From NCBI RefSeq assembly GCF_024139115.2, contig NW_026942986.1:51010-115009 (forward strand): DNA of 64,000 nucleotides. Direction: 5' to 3'. Below are positions 46,536-56,445 of the stretch, piece by piece (positions within the stretch are counted from its first letter, which is position 1; every line of letters starts with the position of its first letter). The stretch comes from Armigeres subalbatus. Lineage: Eukaryota > Arthropoda > Insecta > Diptera > Culicidae. Position numbers and translations under genes: made by a program. The notes beneath the pieces were generated by a model that was not told the origin of the DNA, did not search any database, and saw only the letters and a program-made list of their open reading frames with translations.

Positions 46536-46829
46536 ATGAAAGCTCTTGTTACAATTTTGCTTCTCACCGTCATGGTGGCCTTTTCGATGAGTGCACTTTC
46601 GAGTACTTCAACCCTCGGCAATCAGATCAGCTACACAACCACCAAGGAAGGTATCGAAGCTCACAAGCATCAGGTCGACGACGGGACGGGAGCCGCCTCC
46701 TTGGAAGTGTCGGCGAGAGCCCTATTTTCGTTCACAACACAGTCTGAGGCCAAGTGTTTAGTGCGGTGCCGGCGGGGCGAATCTTGTGTTCATGGGAAGT
46801 GCCGTCGACGGTCAAGCTATGGGAGATAA
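46536..46829 (+). CDS. Small secreted four-cysteine peptide, copy 2
   Basis: A 97-residue precursor. I chose the ATG at 46536 (context CCAAAATG), because it begins an ideal signal peptide MKALVTILLLTVMVAFSMSA; an upstream in-frame GTG at 46509 is not needed. A 50-residue Ser/Thr-rich region follows, then LEVSARALFSF and CLVRCRRGESCVHGKC, with the same C-x3-C-x5-C-x4-C spacing as copy 1, and a strongly basic end RRRSSYGR. The mature C-terminus is cationic, unlike the more neutral copy 1, so the pair has diverged in charge. RA or RR steps could be processing sites. Polyadenylation signal AATAAA is at 47022-47027. The family is not recognised. Confidence 0.75.
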   Translation: MKALVTILLLTVMVAFSMSALSSTSTLGNQISYTTTKEGIEAHKHQVDDGTGAASLEVSARALFSFTTQSEAKCLVRCRRGESCVHGKCRRRSSYGR

Positions 46830-47021
46830 TAACTATGGAATTGATTATAAAATGTTAAATAGAGCTTCATTGATAATGGAGGAGCCTCAGGTGAGGTCTG
46901 GAGTGGAATATCAATGATTTTAGCATTAAAAGAAAGTTAAAAATAGTTATTCTAGATTAAGTTTGAAATATTTATGACAGATTAAAGCAATAAGAATTAA
47001 TAGCAATGTGTAATGTGTGTA

Positions 47022-47027
47022 AATAAA
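47022..47027 (+). terminator. Polyadenylation signal of peptide gene copy 2
   Basis: AATAAA 193 bases after the stop codon, followed by TG-rich sequence. Confidence 0.5.
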
Positions 47028-47710
47028 ATTCTTACTATGGTGATGAAAAAACGCATTCACAAACTGAAGAATAATCCTTATCAGTGTGAGGTGAGTGAAT
47101 GGTGGTGGGGAGTGGTCAAAGGCAATTAATAGTTCGAATTTGTCCTTTGGTCAGTCGAGTCGTGCATCATTCATTTGACCTGCGCTCCTATCTATCAATC
47201 TTTTGTATTTTCTGCAGTCAGTTAAGGAACAATCTTTTCAGCTCTTGGTGGTTGATCTAATATTCATGAAACTTAAATTTTGATACTTAGTTATGGAACT
47301 AGTTCATGGAATTTCGTTTTGAATGGAGTAATCATTATTAATGAATAAGAACGAGATGTTCTGAGGAGCCCCTCTCAGACCTTAGCAACTAACCCATCTT
47401 TCAAGTCGAACTTCTAGGATAACTACCACGAATAGAACACTGTCCGTATAAAAGTTTTTTTTCATAATTTATGCAATTTTTATTTAAATCGGTTCTGTGA
47501 GGCGCATACCTGCCTCAATCGATAATATAGACGCAGCCTCATCGTTAGGCTGCATACGTTGGCTCGGTGTCGATATGTATATGTCGACCGCACCACAACG
47601 ACAATCATCGTTCGTTCAAATGAACAAGAAGGACCGCCATCTTTCATTAGATTTTTCCGGTTGCTAAGTGGAACACAGGTAAGACGCGTTTCGGTGACTC
47701 TCCCGTAATG
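47028..47710. other. Intergenic DNA without supported genes
   Basis: A minus-strand 93-codon frame at 47480-47761 overlaps a foldback arm and has no motif. Confidence 0.4.
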
Positions 47711-47839
47711 GCTTCCCGGTTGATTCCTCATAGTGCATTGGCGATCCTGCCAGTTTTTCAAATTTACTTTTAATTAGGTAATAAAAATACCTGGGAAATA
47801 GACGCTAATAAAAATTTGTGAGGAATCGACCGGGAAGTC
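47711..47839. mobile_element. Foldback element (MITE-like)
   Basis: GCTTCCCGGTTGATTCCTCA at 47711-47730 is inverted at 47819-47839 (TGAGGAATCGACCGGGAAGT) with about one mismatch. The loop is about 88 bases and AT-rich. Target duplication not found. Confidence 0.6.
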
Positions 47840-48171
47840 GAAACTGTTCTTGAAGACTATAAATCGCCAGCCCCCTGAAACGGCTGTCATCTGCATACAA
47901 TATGATTGAAGCCGAAAACTTGGTGCTAAACTTGGTGCTAGCTGTCAAGCTGTGGCTTTAAGCACTGAACACATTGACGCATGCGACAATATCGCTCGAG
48001 AAGATATTTAATTCGAATAAAAAAAGCGCTAAAATATGTTTCAATAATGTATTGCAATTATCTCTATAGCTGATTCGTTAATTTCAGATATACATGTTTA
48101 GTTATAGCGCAAAACAATAACACAATAGTCACAATAACAAATACCAAATTATTATTAACTAGTTGCAGAGC

Positions 48172-48785
48172 ATTAGTGATTAATCATAGATTTAATCATG
48201 ATTAATGAATAATGGGTTATTTAATCATTATTCATTAATCATAATCATACAAAAATACGATTTAATCATTAATCACCAATCGTCAATCATAGAATTTTAA
48301 GCTTAATCATTAATCACTAATCATATTCATAATTGTTTTGAGTTTATTCATTAATCATCAATTTTAATCATTGCATACATCGCTTTTATTCAATAATCTT
48401 CAATCATATATATGATTATGATTACTATACCTTTTAATAACCCAATTTGAAAGAAAGGTTACTTGCATTTTGATCACTATGCAAATCATTCAATTTGATT
48501 ATTCATAATCATTAATCATTAATCATATCGATCGTTAATCATTAATCATACACATATTGTGTCAACATTAAATTTTAATCATGATTGATAATCGTTAATC
48601 ATACTCCAAACGTTTTATTCATTAATCATAATCGTTAATCATTGTCAAAAATTAATTTAATCGTTAATCATAATCATTAATCATTGTCAAAAACGAATAA
48701 ATCATTATTCATAATCTTTAATCATAGAGTTGAATGATTTAATCATAACAAATTTAATCATTCATTGGAAGCTTTATTCATTAAC
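48172..48785. repeat. AT-rich ATTAATCAT tandem array
   Basis: About 600 bases made of irregularly repeated TTAATCATTAATCATAATCA-like words, with occasional GTTAATCAT variants. It has no constant period, which suggests slippage plus drift. TTAAT/ATTAA and ATCAT/ATGAT give it strong self-pairing. Non-coding. Confidence 0.85.
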
Positions 48786-49230
48786 GCTCTGACTAGTTGA
48801 CTGCCTCTGATCGCATATTTGTAACAATCGACAAAAGTAGGCATGGGAGAAATGGAACGATGAAGTTTGTGATACGCATAAGTATGCAAATCTCAATGAA
48901 TTTCTAAGAAATTCCCAAAAAATGCACAAGCACTTTATTCAGTTGAAATCTTCGGTAAAAACATTTCCATTACTTGGTATTTGAATGCAAACTAATTGCG
49001 AAATTTTTTGTACATAGCGCATGGCGTACCGACAATAAACTTTTTCAGTGTTACGGTTATGCGGTCACTTTGCTTAATGTTACAAAACAACTTGGTAGTT
49101 TTTTCGAGTTTTTTGGAACAAACTTTCTTATTTCACCTGGTCAACTGGAAGAATTATCAATTTGGAGATGATTCATGAGCTTATCTCAAAATCGACAAAA
49201 ATGCAAATGTTACAATTATGCGATCATGGG
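48786..49230. other. Intergenic DNA without supported genes
   Basis: Nothing supported. Confidence 0.4.
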
Positions 49231-49486
49231 CAGTTCACCCGGCAGACGTTGTCCTGCATAGTAGGCGAAAATGCGCGTTGTGAACTGCCCATGCAAAATC
49301 CCCATACGAATCTTTATTTTAGTTTTTCACGATTTACTCAACTATACTAATGATTTTCGACTGAGGAAATATCATATAAACCCGTCGGAAACCGAATGTA
49401 ACTGCTGAAGGAATGCATAAAATCCATCCAGTCGTTTTCGAGTTATGCGGATACGAACATAGACCATTTCATTTTTATTATATAGA
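49231..49486 (-). mobile_element. Non-autonomous Helitron-like element
   Basis: On the minus strand it starts at 49486 with TCTATATAATAAAAATGAAA and ends with GCAGGACAACGTCTGCCGGG at about 49240. It matches 20886-21104 and 21610-21630 in the reverse orientation but without the 500-base insertion, showing what the uninterrupted element looks like. Confidence 0.5.
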
Positions 49487-49612
49487 TAAGATAGACAATA
49501 TTAAATTTCCGGTCCAGGCATCCCTAAATTATCACAATCGAATGATAATTGTGGTCATCAACAGCATCTTACGAGCGCTAACGGCCACTTATTTTAAGCT
49601 CTTTTAGTGGAA

Positions 49613-50054
49613 TGTCTAGAAGTAGTTTGATTTAAAAGGTCCGTAACGCTGGGTAGACACCTTTACGTGGTGTGTTACGGGGTAAGATCTACCACGGTTA
49701 TATTGCCAGCTACAGGCAAATCCTGACCCAACGAATACCTTCCTCATTATCCAACTCCGTGGTACTTATGAGGGTGTCGCTAAGTCGGTGGCCTCTCGTT
49801 AAGTAAGTACTACATCAACACTTTCTTCCTCCTTGGAGTTACGGTGAAGATGGGCGTGGCCAGGAGTAGTAATCCTCATGCTTTTGTTATTTTTGTTTAA
49901 GACTGGAATCAAGGACCACTCCCCTTCTTGATTTCTGATAGCATTCTAGATGAGGATCTCAAAAGTAAAACATGAGTATCACTAGTGTCCAATCTACGAA
50001 TTACACCGTAACAATGCTAATGCTAATGCTGTCTAGAAGTAGTTTGATTTAAAA
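49613..50054 (+). mobile_element. 392-bp retro-insertion with perfect 25-bp target duplication
   Basis: Positions 49613-49637 and 50030-50054 are identical direct repeats starting TGTCTAGAAGTAGTTTGATT. Between them (49638-50029) is a 392-base insert that begins GGTCCGTAACGCTGGGTAGA and ends in AATGCTAATGCTAATGC, a short tandem tail. A long target duplication plus a repeated 3' tail is the signature of target-primed reverse transcription. It carries no ORF, so it is either a SINE or a 5'-truncated LINE 3' end. Confidence 0.85.
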
Positions 50055-50295
50055 CAGAAAGCAGTACGGGGTTTGACTTTTCTCATACTGTGTGTGTGAT
50101 ATCACAAAATTAAATTTGAAATCGAAAAATTGCGTTTATTATGCAGTAGAAGGAAAGTCCAACCTCGTACTGCTAACGGTTTTTAATCAAATTGCTCCTA
50201 AAATGTTTGAGAAGAATTTTAAAACACTTCCCGTATGTTTCCTCGTACAATTGTTTTCAAATATTATCCTTAGACTTTTTCTTCTTCATGCAACC
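50055..50295. other. AT-rich intergenic DNA
   Basis: Nothing supported. Confidence 0.4.
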
Positions 50296-50438
50296 CAGAG
50301 TGTATGTAATTAAGAGTGGCGACATGTGCCGCATTTGACAGGTCTCATGCTCGTTTGGAACACGATTTTGTATGGGAATGACAGATGAATTTTGTTCCAA
50401 TTCTGACAGTGTCGTCACTCTTAATTACATACACTCTG
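50296..50438. mobile_element. hAT-like MITE with 8-bp target duplication
   Basis: 143 bases with terminal inverted repeats of about 29 bases and one mismatch, starting CAGAGTGTATGTAATTAAGA on both ends. The element is flanked by ATGCAACC at 50288-50295 and again at 50439-50446, an 8-bp duplication. The CAG start and 8-bp duplication are typical of the hAT superfamily. Non-coding; movement would need a transposase in trans. Confidence 0.85.
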
Positions 50439-50446
50439 ATGCAACC

Positions 50447-50939
50447 TATATTCGCCAATAATGATAAATTCATGAGGATGATGATGATCGCTGCGATGAC
50501 AAACGACACAAGACAAACGTCAGATAGATTACACCTTACCAGAACATGTTAAATTGTGGCGGCTATCGAAATTAATTTATTGTTTTTTTTTTCGGTGTTA
50601 ATTTCGGCTGATTTTGTTGATAATTATATTGTGGCAGCTATTACCGCACGTAAAATGATGGATAAATGACGAAAACAGAACAATATAACTTAAGTTATTG
50701 AAATTTAAATTTTCACGATCGAAAATCATTTTGCGATACATAATTAAATACCCGCGCGAAATGTACGGTACAATATGAACGGAGCTTTAAACTTCAAGAA
50801 CAGCACTAGCGCCACACCAACAAACGGTGGCTTCAAGAACTAGTGCTTGTTTCACGGGGTTGTAAATCGCGTGATTAAAGAAACAACATGACCCTAGAGT
50901 AGTATTTGAGCAGCAATAATGGTGAAGTCATATACCTCT
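50447..50939. other. Intergenic DNA without supported genes
   Basis: Nothing supported. Confidence 0.4.
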
Positions 50940-51052
50940 CTGGCGGAGCCAGCTATTGTTATTTGGTGGGGCACCGTTTGGTGCAAGAATAATAGCCGTT
51001 GAGAACAATGGTGTGATTGCATCGTGTGGTGCCCCACCTCTGTCTCCGCCAG
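50940..51052. mobile_element. Foldback element with CTGGCGGAG ends
   Basis: CTGGCGGAG at 50940-50948 and its inverse CTCCGCCAG at 51044-51052, with a second paired block GGTGGGGCACC / GGTGCCCCACC inside. Together they can form a long hairpin. No target duplication was seen. Confidence 0.6.
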
Positions 51053-51770
51053 TGATAACACTCATGAGTGTCCAATATTTGGTGTAATATTTCACGTAGC
51101 TTGTGGAATACCGCAAAAATGAGTTTCCAAGCGGCGTAGTAAGACCGGAAGAGGAAAATTGTGTGGTGATCGAATAGTGCAAAATTTAAGTGGTACCATC
51201 AACTGGGGGGAAGATGATCATTGAGGTGAAGATGATCATTTCATGTGTCAGTCAAAAGTGCCAATTTTTTTTATGAAACGGTAGTCAACAATATTATCCG
51301 TTCAAGTAATGTTACCGCTAGGTAGAAATCCGAGTTTTTCGATTATAATCATTGTTAACCCCAAAATGGAGGAATCACCCAGCACGCTCGAGTAGGCGAT
51401 AGGTCTTACCTGTACCACTGCTGCTGTATCAAAGCGTTGATGCTCTCTCCTGCGCGCAGAGTGTGGGTTTCGCTGTTACCGCGCGCGTTACATGGTAACG
51501 CACAAAGTGTGTGTATACAAGGTCGAGCATATGGCTAGACTGTACCATACGTCATTGACTCAAAGAAGTGTAATGAGCTAATGACTCCATATCCACGCCA
51601 CACATCCTCCTCCTGTCCAAAAAAAATGTGTGTCACGTACTATAGTAAAATCATAACACTGATTCCACTATTGGGTTAATAACACCACCCAAGAAAAAAA
51701 ATGGTATTTCGGCTCTGTCACGGTTACTACAACTTTAAAGTTAATTAACCATGTGAACATTCCACTCATA
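51053..51770. other. Intergenic DNA without supported genes
   Basis: Contains a GTTACCGCGCGCGTTACATG imperfect palindrome near 51475-51497. No gene is supported. Confidence 0.35.
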
Positions 51771-52012
51771 CACTGCTAAAAATAACTATATATTGTAAAT
51801 GTGTCGCGATTATAAATATTTGCAATAGCACCACAGCACAAAAAATGGCTGCTTTTCTTTACCATGCTGTGTTATTATTTTGAACATGCGCGTGGTAAAA
51901 TTAACAACAGTGATGTTATTTTGTCAAACAATCATTTATCATGACAACATTTGGAAATAGTAATTTTGAATAGAATATCATGGTTAAAACTACCCCAACA
52001 TTTATTTCAGTG
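51771..52012. mobile_element. TA-flanked MITE with CACTG ends
   Basis: TA then CACTGCTAAAAATAAC at the left and ACATTTATTTCAGTG then TA at the right. The ends are inverted and TA-flanked; 242 bases, no ORF. A Tc1/mariner-type origin is likely. Confidence 0.55.
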
Positions 52013-53344
52013 TATGGAATTTTGATAGTGTGTAATTTGTGAATAGTCCTTTTCAGTGTATATGCTTGGAATCTTTTTTCCGTGTTCACCGCATTTGACA
52101 AATTCAGTAGATGGATTCTACAGTTTATATCAATGAAAATAAATACTAAGGTATGGAAATCCATATGCTGTGTGCGTGCCTTTCGTGTATGGAGAAAAAG
52201 CTTTCACTACTACATTCAGTGAGGTCGTCCATAAGAAGCCGTGCAAATATGTACGTCACCATTTGCTGTTTACATTTTCCATCATCCACTAATACACTTG
52301 CATTTGGTCTTCTTCCTCACCTTCTATCTATACTCATTGAGTTTATATGAATGGGCCTTTATTATGACAAACTTGTCATTTGTATTATTTTGTTTACAAA
52401 CCGCCGTCAGCATGAAACAAATCATGCTAAAGCTAAATTTATTGCGGGACCACGAACGGTCTTAGCCGTCTGTCACTTCCTAGTAGATAATACAAACAAA
52501 CAAAACGTGCGGAACTACTTTAGCTACTTTCAACAATCCCGTGAAAATGTCTATGATAAATGTGCGGCTTAAATTCTATGACGTACGTCTCATCCTGGGG
52601 TGACATTGCGCATCTCGAATCGAATCATTCGATTCGTACGCTTTGCATTCGTTTCGAAAAAATTGCGGCATTGTGTATTTCGTTCGACTTCATTTAGTCG
52701 CAGTACAAGATTTCGAATGGTGGTGTACTAGCTCAATCGAGTATGTTCTGTCAAACGAAATGTAAACAGAGAGAATGAGAGATAGCTGTCTCCGTGTTTA
52801 TCATGCCGCCCGCTGGAGAGACAACTTTCAGCGCATTGCGAATGTGAGTATACAAAGAGAATAAGAGTAATTTCATCTGCGTGTAGCATGTTGCCTGTTG
52901 GAAAGGCATCCTTCATGGCATGAATTGGCAGTTAATTTATGAACAAGCAAATCGTGCTCAATGACTATAAAAGCAATATTATTTATTGAGCTGTTGAAAC
53001 CGATTAAAACATTATTAAAACAAACATGTCGTATCGATGTTTTATAAATTGAGATATAGTTACGACACGTTTTTACGTTTACGATATAGTTACGTTTTTT
53101 GTTTGTTGTTGTGCCGATACGAATGTTTTGCCTCTTCCGTGCTGCCGCGTATTTCAATTTTCTCGCGAGAAAACAACGACCAAAAATCGAAACAAGTTCG
53201 AAATATTTCTTCAAATACCTTTGTGAAGTTGAAGAATATAGTTTCTAACGTTAAAAAACGAACGTTTTATACAAAACCCGTGATTTTTTGCGCAAAAAAA
53301 CAAGATTCAACGGCAATTCTTCTGTTGAGCCACGTACTTGAACA

Positions 53345-54100
53345 ATGCAGTGTAACAATTGTTCTCATACCATCGATCGCAAAAGTGATAGATTCACTAT
53401 GTGTGAAGGCAAATGTGCAAAGCGGTACCATGCCGCTTGTGTGGGACTGTCGGAGTCGTCGATATGTGCATTGTCAACGAATAACGTTATATGGATGTGC
53501 GACGATTGCCTACTGGATTTTCGAACTACACGCGATGCCTTGTATAATATTTCAACAAACAGTCAACCGACCATTACCGAATCCATTCAATCTGATGTTT
53601 TGGAATTGAAGGCTAAAGTAGAGGAGATTTTGTTAACATTAAGCACCACGGCCACGGTAACACCCGAGCGAGAACGGACCGAAAAACGAAGCAAACTGGT
53701 ATATTCGACTCCTGTCATCGCATCATCCCGAGGAGCTCTTATGGATGGAACTAAAATCAACCGTACCGATGATACGAATGAGAGTGGTGTAGCTTCTATG
53801 ATTCGTACTGATTCGAAGGATATGTTTACATTGTTCATGTCTAACATCGAGCCTTACACTGCTGTTAATGATATTGATAATTTAGTTCGTGATTGTCTTG
53901 AAATTCGTGATTCGGCTAAGATTAATATCAGGAAGATAATACCGAAGGGAAGAGTTTTGGAAAGCTTAGAGTATGTATCATTCAAGATTTCAGTTAACAG
54001 CAAATACAAATCAAAAGCGTTAAAGCCTTGTACGTGGCCAATAGGAATAAAATTTAGAGAATTTGAGAGTCAAAGTTTTGTCTGTAAAGTTAGTGAATAA
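53345..54100 (+). CDS. LINE ORF1 protein with PHD-type zinc finger (CR1-like)
   Basis: A 251-residue, uninterrupted protein from the ATG at 53345. Residues 3-55 form a PHD-like C4-H-C3 finger: CNNC, then CEGKC, YHAAC and CDDC with the expected spacing. A predicted helical stretch (about 84-97, DVLELKAKVEEILLTL) could form a coiled coil. The C-terminal part (about 155-250, with FTLFMSNIEPYTAVNDIDNL and EYVSFKISVNSKYKSKAL) matches the conserved end of mosquito PHD-type ORF1 proteins. Such proteins bind the element's RNA. That the frame is fully open while ORF2 is absent is unusual. Confidence 0.65.
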   Translation: MQCNNCSHTIDRKSDRFTMCEGKCAKRYHAACVGLSESSICALSTNNVIWMCDDCLLDFRTTRDALYNISTNSQPTITESIQSDVLELKAKVEEILLTLSTTATVTPERERTEKRSKLVYSTPVIASSRGALMDGTKINRTDDTNESGVASMIRTDSKDMFTLFMSNIEPYTAVNDIDNLVRDCLEIRDSAKINIRKIIPKGRVLESLEYVSFKISVNSKYKSKALKPCTWPIGIKFREFESQSFVCKVSE

Positions 54101-54371
54101 TATTTCCATGCACACGTCGCGATTAATGTTTATTTTGTTCTAGATTGTGTTTTCATGATTCTTATATGTAATTAGTGTTATTTATATGATAAACAGGAAT
54201 TGATTTTTATTGTTAGCGTACATTCAGATAAACTGTATTGTATTTGTTACTCTTCGTTCGTTTTTCTACCGCTTTTAACGTTGTATAACTGTATTCCACA
54301 ATTAGGTTAATACCACCATCATTGGGGCTCTATGAAGCCTGTTGATGAAATAAATAAATAAAGAAATAAAG
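53345..54371 (+). mobile_element. CR1-like LINE lacking ORF2 (ORF1 plus 3' tail)
   Basis: ORF1 (53345-54100) is followed by only about 240 bases of AT-rich 3' sequence and then the A-rich tandem tail GATGAAATAAATAAATAAAG (54344-54371), the usual end of CR1-group LINEs. The endonuclease and reverse transcriptase ORF is missing. The form could be an internal deletion or a non-autonomous, ORF1-only family comparable to HAL1 in mammals. Confidence 0.6.
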
Positions 54372-55528
54372 ACACCAATTATAACTTTCATTATTCCGCA
54401 ACTCGGCCGTACGAACACCATTTTGTTTCTGTTAAATGTCTTGGCCATGCATGGCTTTGATAAAGCATTTGTTTCGTTTCATTGCTCTCCTTGTAATCAA
54501 GTGTCGGTCTTCCACCGTCATTAGTCGTCTGAGTACACGCGACCGCATGCGAAGAGCAATCAAACTCATCAAATGCTTTAGCATTTATTATATTTATTCG
54601 AGTTTATGCCACAGATCCAAGCTAAATAATTTGAAGCTAAAAAAGGATTCGATAATAAATTACTTTGATGTTTCCATGTGTTAGTTAGATGCACTTGGGT
54701 CATCTTTTGCGCGTTTTTTTATTTAACTCAACTATTGTTACGTAGATTTTGGAATATATACGTTTTTACGAAGATTTACCCCATAGATTTTTCACACGGT
54801 TTATCGAAATCGTCAAGAAATACGTGAAAACTGCAAAAAAACGATTTAAATTAAAGTCGTTTTTACGAGGATGTCGGGATTATTAGAGATTGCATATTGT
54901 CTGGAAACTATAAAAGTAGGTATACTAATGATATTCTTTCCTTCAAGATACAATGATGAAACATTTATACTCTTCCCGTAAAGAAATAATAACAAATATA
55001 ATGAAAAACTTTCAGCAATAAATGACTCTCGAACAACATTCGAAAGCTATAAAGGTGACGAGTGATTTTCATTCGACTTGAGTCGTTTTTCAGTGTGCTA
55101 TCGAGTCTCCATAATGCCAAAACATCTCGTTATTCTTGTACCTCCTCGAGCCTACTCGAACGATGAGTCGTTTTCGAGATCGAATCGAAAGCCGTAATGC
55201 CAAACATGTTCGACTCGATAGAATTACGTTCGAATCGAGATGCACAATGCCACCCCTGTCTTGTCCGACTCTACTCGTCAATCAGTGAAAAAAAACGTTT
55301 TTTTTTGTTTTTGCCTGCTCCAGTTATTCACGAAAAATGCATATTAATCCATGTGAACAGTATCTGCATTAAAATGGGATTGAAATATACTTATATATAC
55401 TTATACTTAAACTTAAACGTACGAAGAGTTCTATTGAGTAGAAATTTCGCCAGTTTGAAATGTTCAAAAGTATTTTCATTTTCTTTATTCCAGATTTCAA
55501 CGATATGGTTTTTGCTATTCATAGCAAG
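54372..55528. other. Interior/right end of the inverted-end element and adjacent AT-rich DNA
   Basis: The right terminal region (55040-55258) has internal repeats of TGGCATT on the minus strand (near 55107, 55192 and 55247) and several TCGA words. 55259-55528 is AT-rich and probably the 3' part or flank of the gypsy element. No LTR could be identified. Confidence 0.35.
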
Positions 55529-56377
55529 TTAAACATAACTTTCGAGGTACGCCGGAGGTTTCTTTCCCCTCGCTGAACGACGATTTGTTCTTATTCTTCG
55601 ACCCATCAAAACTTCTTCCGGGGGCAATTTGGTGACGGAATGAGCAGCTGCGTTATACGCATGGATTGCAGAACTAAGTTCTTCGATATAATCCGTTCCG
55701 CACGAAGCTGCAGCATTCATAGCTTTATTAACTAATTTCATGCAGCTTTCGGCCAAGCCATTTTGTTGAGGATGCAATGGTGTAGAGAAGACAACATTGA
55801 TGCTCCGGTCTGCACAATATTGCCTATAGTCTTCACCATTATTGAAGGGAGGACCATTGTCAGATTTGATGGTCTGGGGAAAACCCTCTCTCTCAAAAAC
55901 CGCTTCCAGTACTTTCTTAGTGTTTTCGATACTCGTAGATTTGACAGGTTTTGCAATAATATACCGAGAGCGATAGTCTACTATGACCAGGATCGAGATG
56001 CCATCATACTTTAAATAGGGCCCGTTGAAATCTATTGCCACTGTCTCCCATACGTTCCGCGGTGCAAAGACGCGTTGCATCGGAGTTGGTCTTTCTGGTT
56101 TTCCATTCCTTGCACAAACAGCACAAGAATCCACCCATGCTTTGGCTTCCTTGGGCATGCCAGGCCACCAAACGCGCTCTCTTAATATGCTTTTGAATTT
56201 GGCTTTTGATGGATGACCTGCATGAGCAACGGCAAGTGCTTTCTGTCTGAGATTTTGCGGGATAATCGCACAACCAGTTTTAACGAGAACTCCTTCACGT
56301 ACTACGAGATCATTGCTTAGTACTTCGAAATTCTTCAAATGCTTTAACCAAATACCAGATTCAAGCGCATCTGTTAC
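55529..56377 (-). pseudogene. gypsy pol, integrase
   Basis: From GTAACAGATGCG at 56377 downward: VTDALESGIWLKHLKNFEVL, then HPSKAKFKSILRERVWWPGM, CAVC of the zinc-binding region, and the catalytic core with D (VAIDFNGPY), D (SDNGPPFNNG) and E (PQQNGLAESCMK), so the D-D-E triad is kept. The frame ends after KKPPAYLESYV, short of the usual basic C-terminal domain. The ORF start in my reading is the splice junction, not a start codon. Confidence 0.85.
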
Positions 56378-56445
56378 CTAATAAAATAAATATAATGAGA
56401 TAAGATTACTTCATATCAAACATAATTCTAATTTCGTTATGCTAC
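56378..56445 (-). other. 68-bp intron-like segment in gypsy pol
   Basis: On the minus strand CAGGAG is followed by GTAGCATAAC (68-base segment), which ends TTTATTTTATTAG before GTAACAGATGCG. Skipping it keeps the frame (H-L-Q-E then V-T-D-A-L), while reading through meets a TAA at codon 3. It is far more A+T-rich than its flanks, and GT-AG, length and pyrimidine-rich end fit an insect intron. Confidence 0.55.

Larger units (their letters stand above)
52595..55258. mobile_element. Element bounded by related inverted ends (possible composite)
   Basis: The left end CTGGGGTGACATTGCGCATC then TCGAATCGAA (52595 on) is mirrored on the right by CAGGGGTGGCATTGTGCATC then TCGATTCGAA (55258 downward). 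About 26 of 30 bases match. A CAGGGGTG start is common among hAT elements, but the flanks do not show a matching 8-bp duplication. The interior includes the CR1-like ORF1 at 53345-54100, so this may be one large element with an insertion or two separate related MITEs. Confidence 0.45.
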
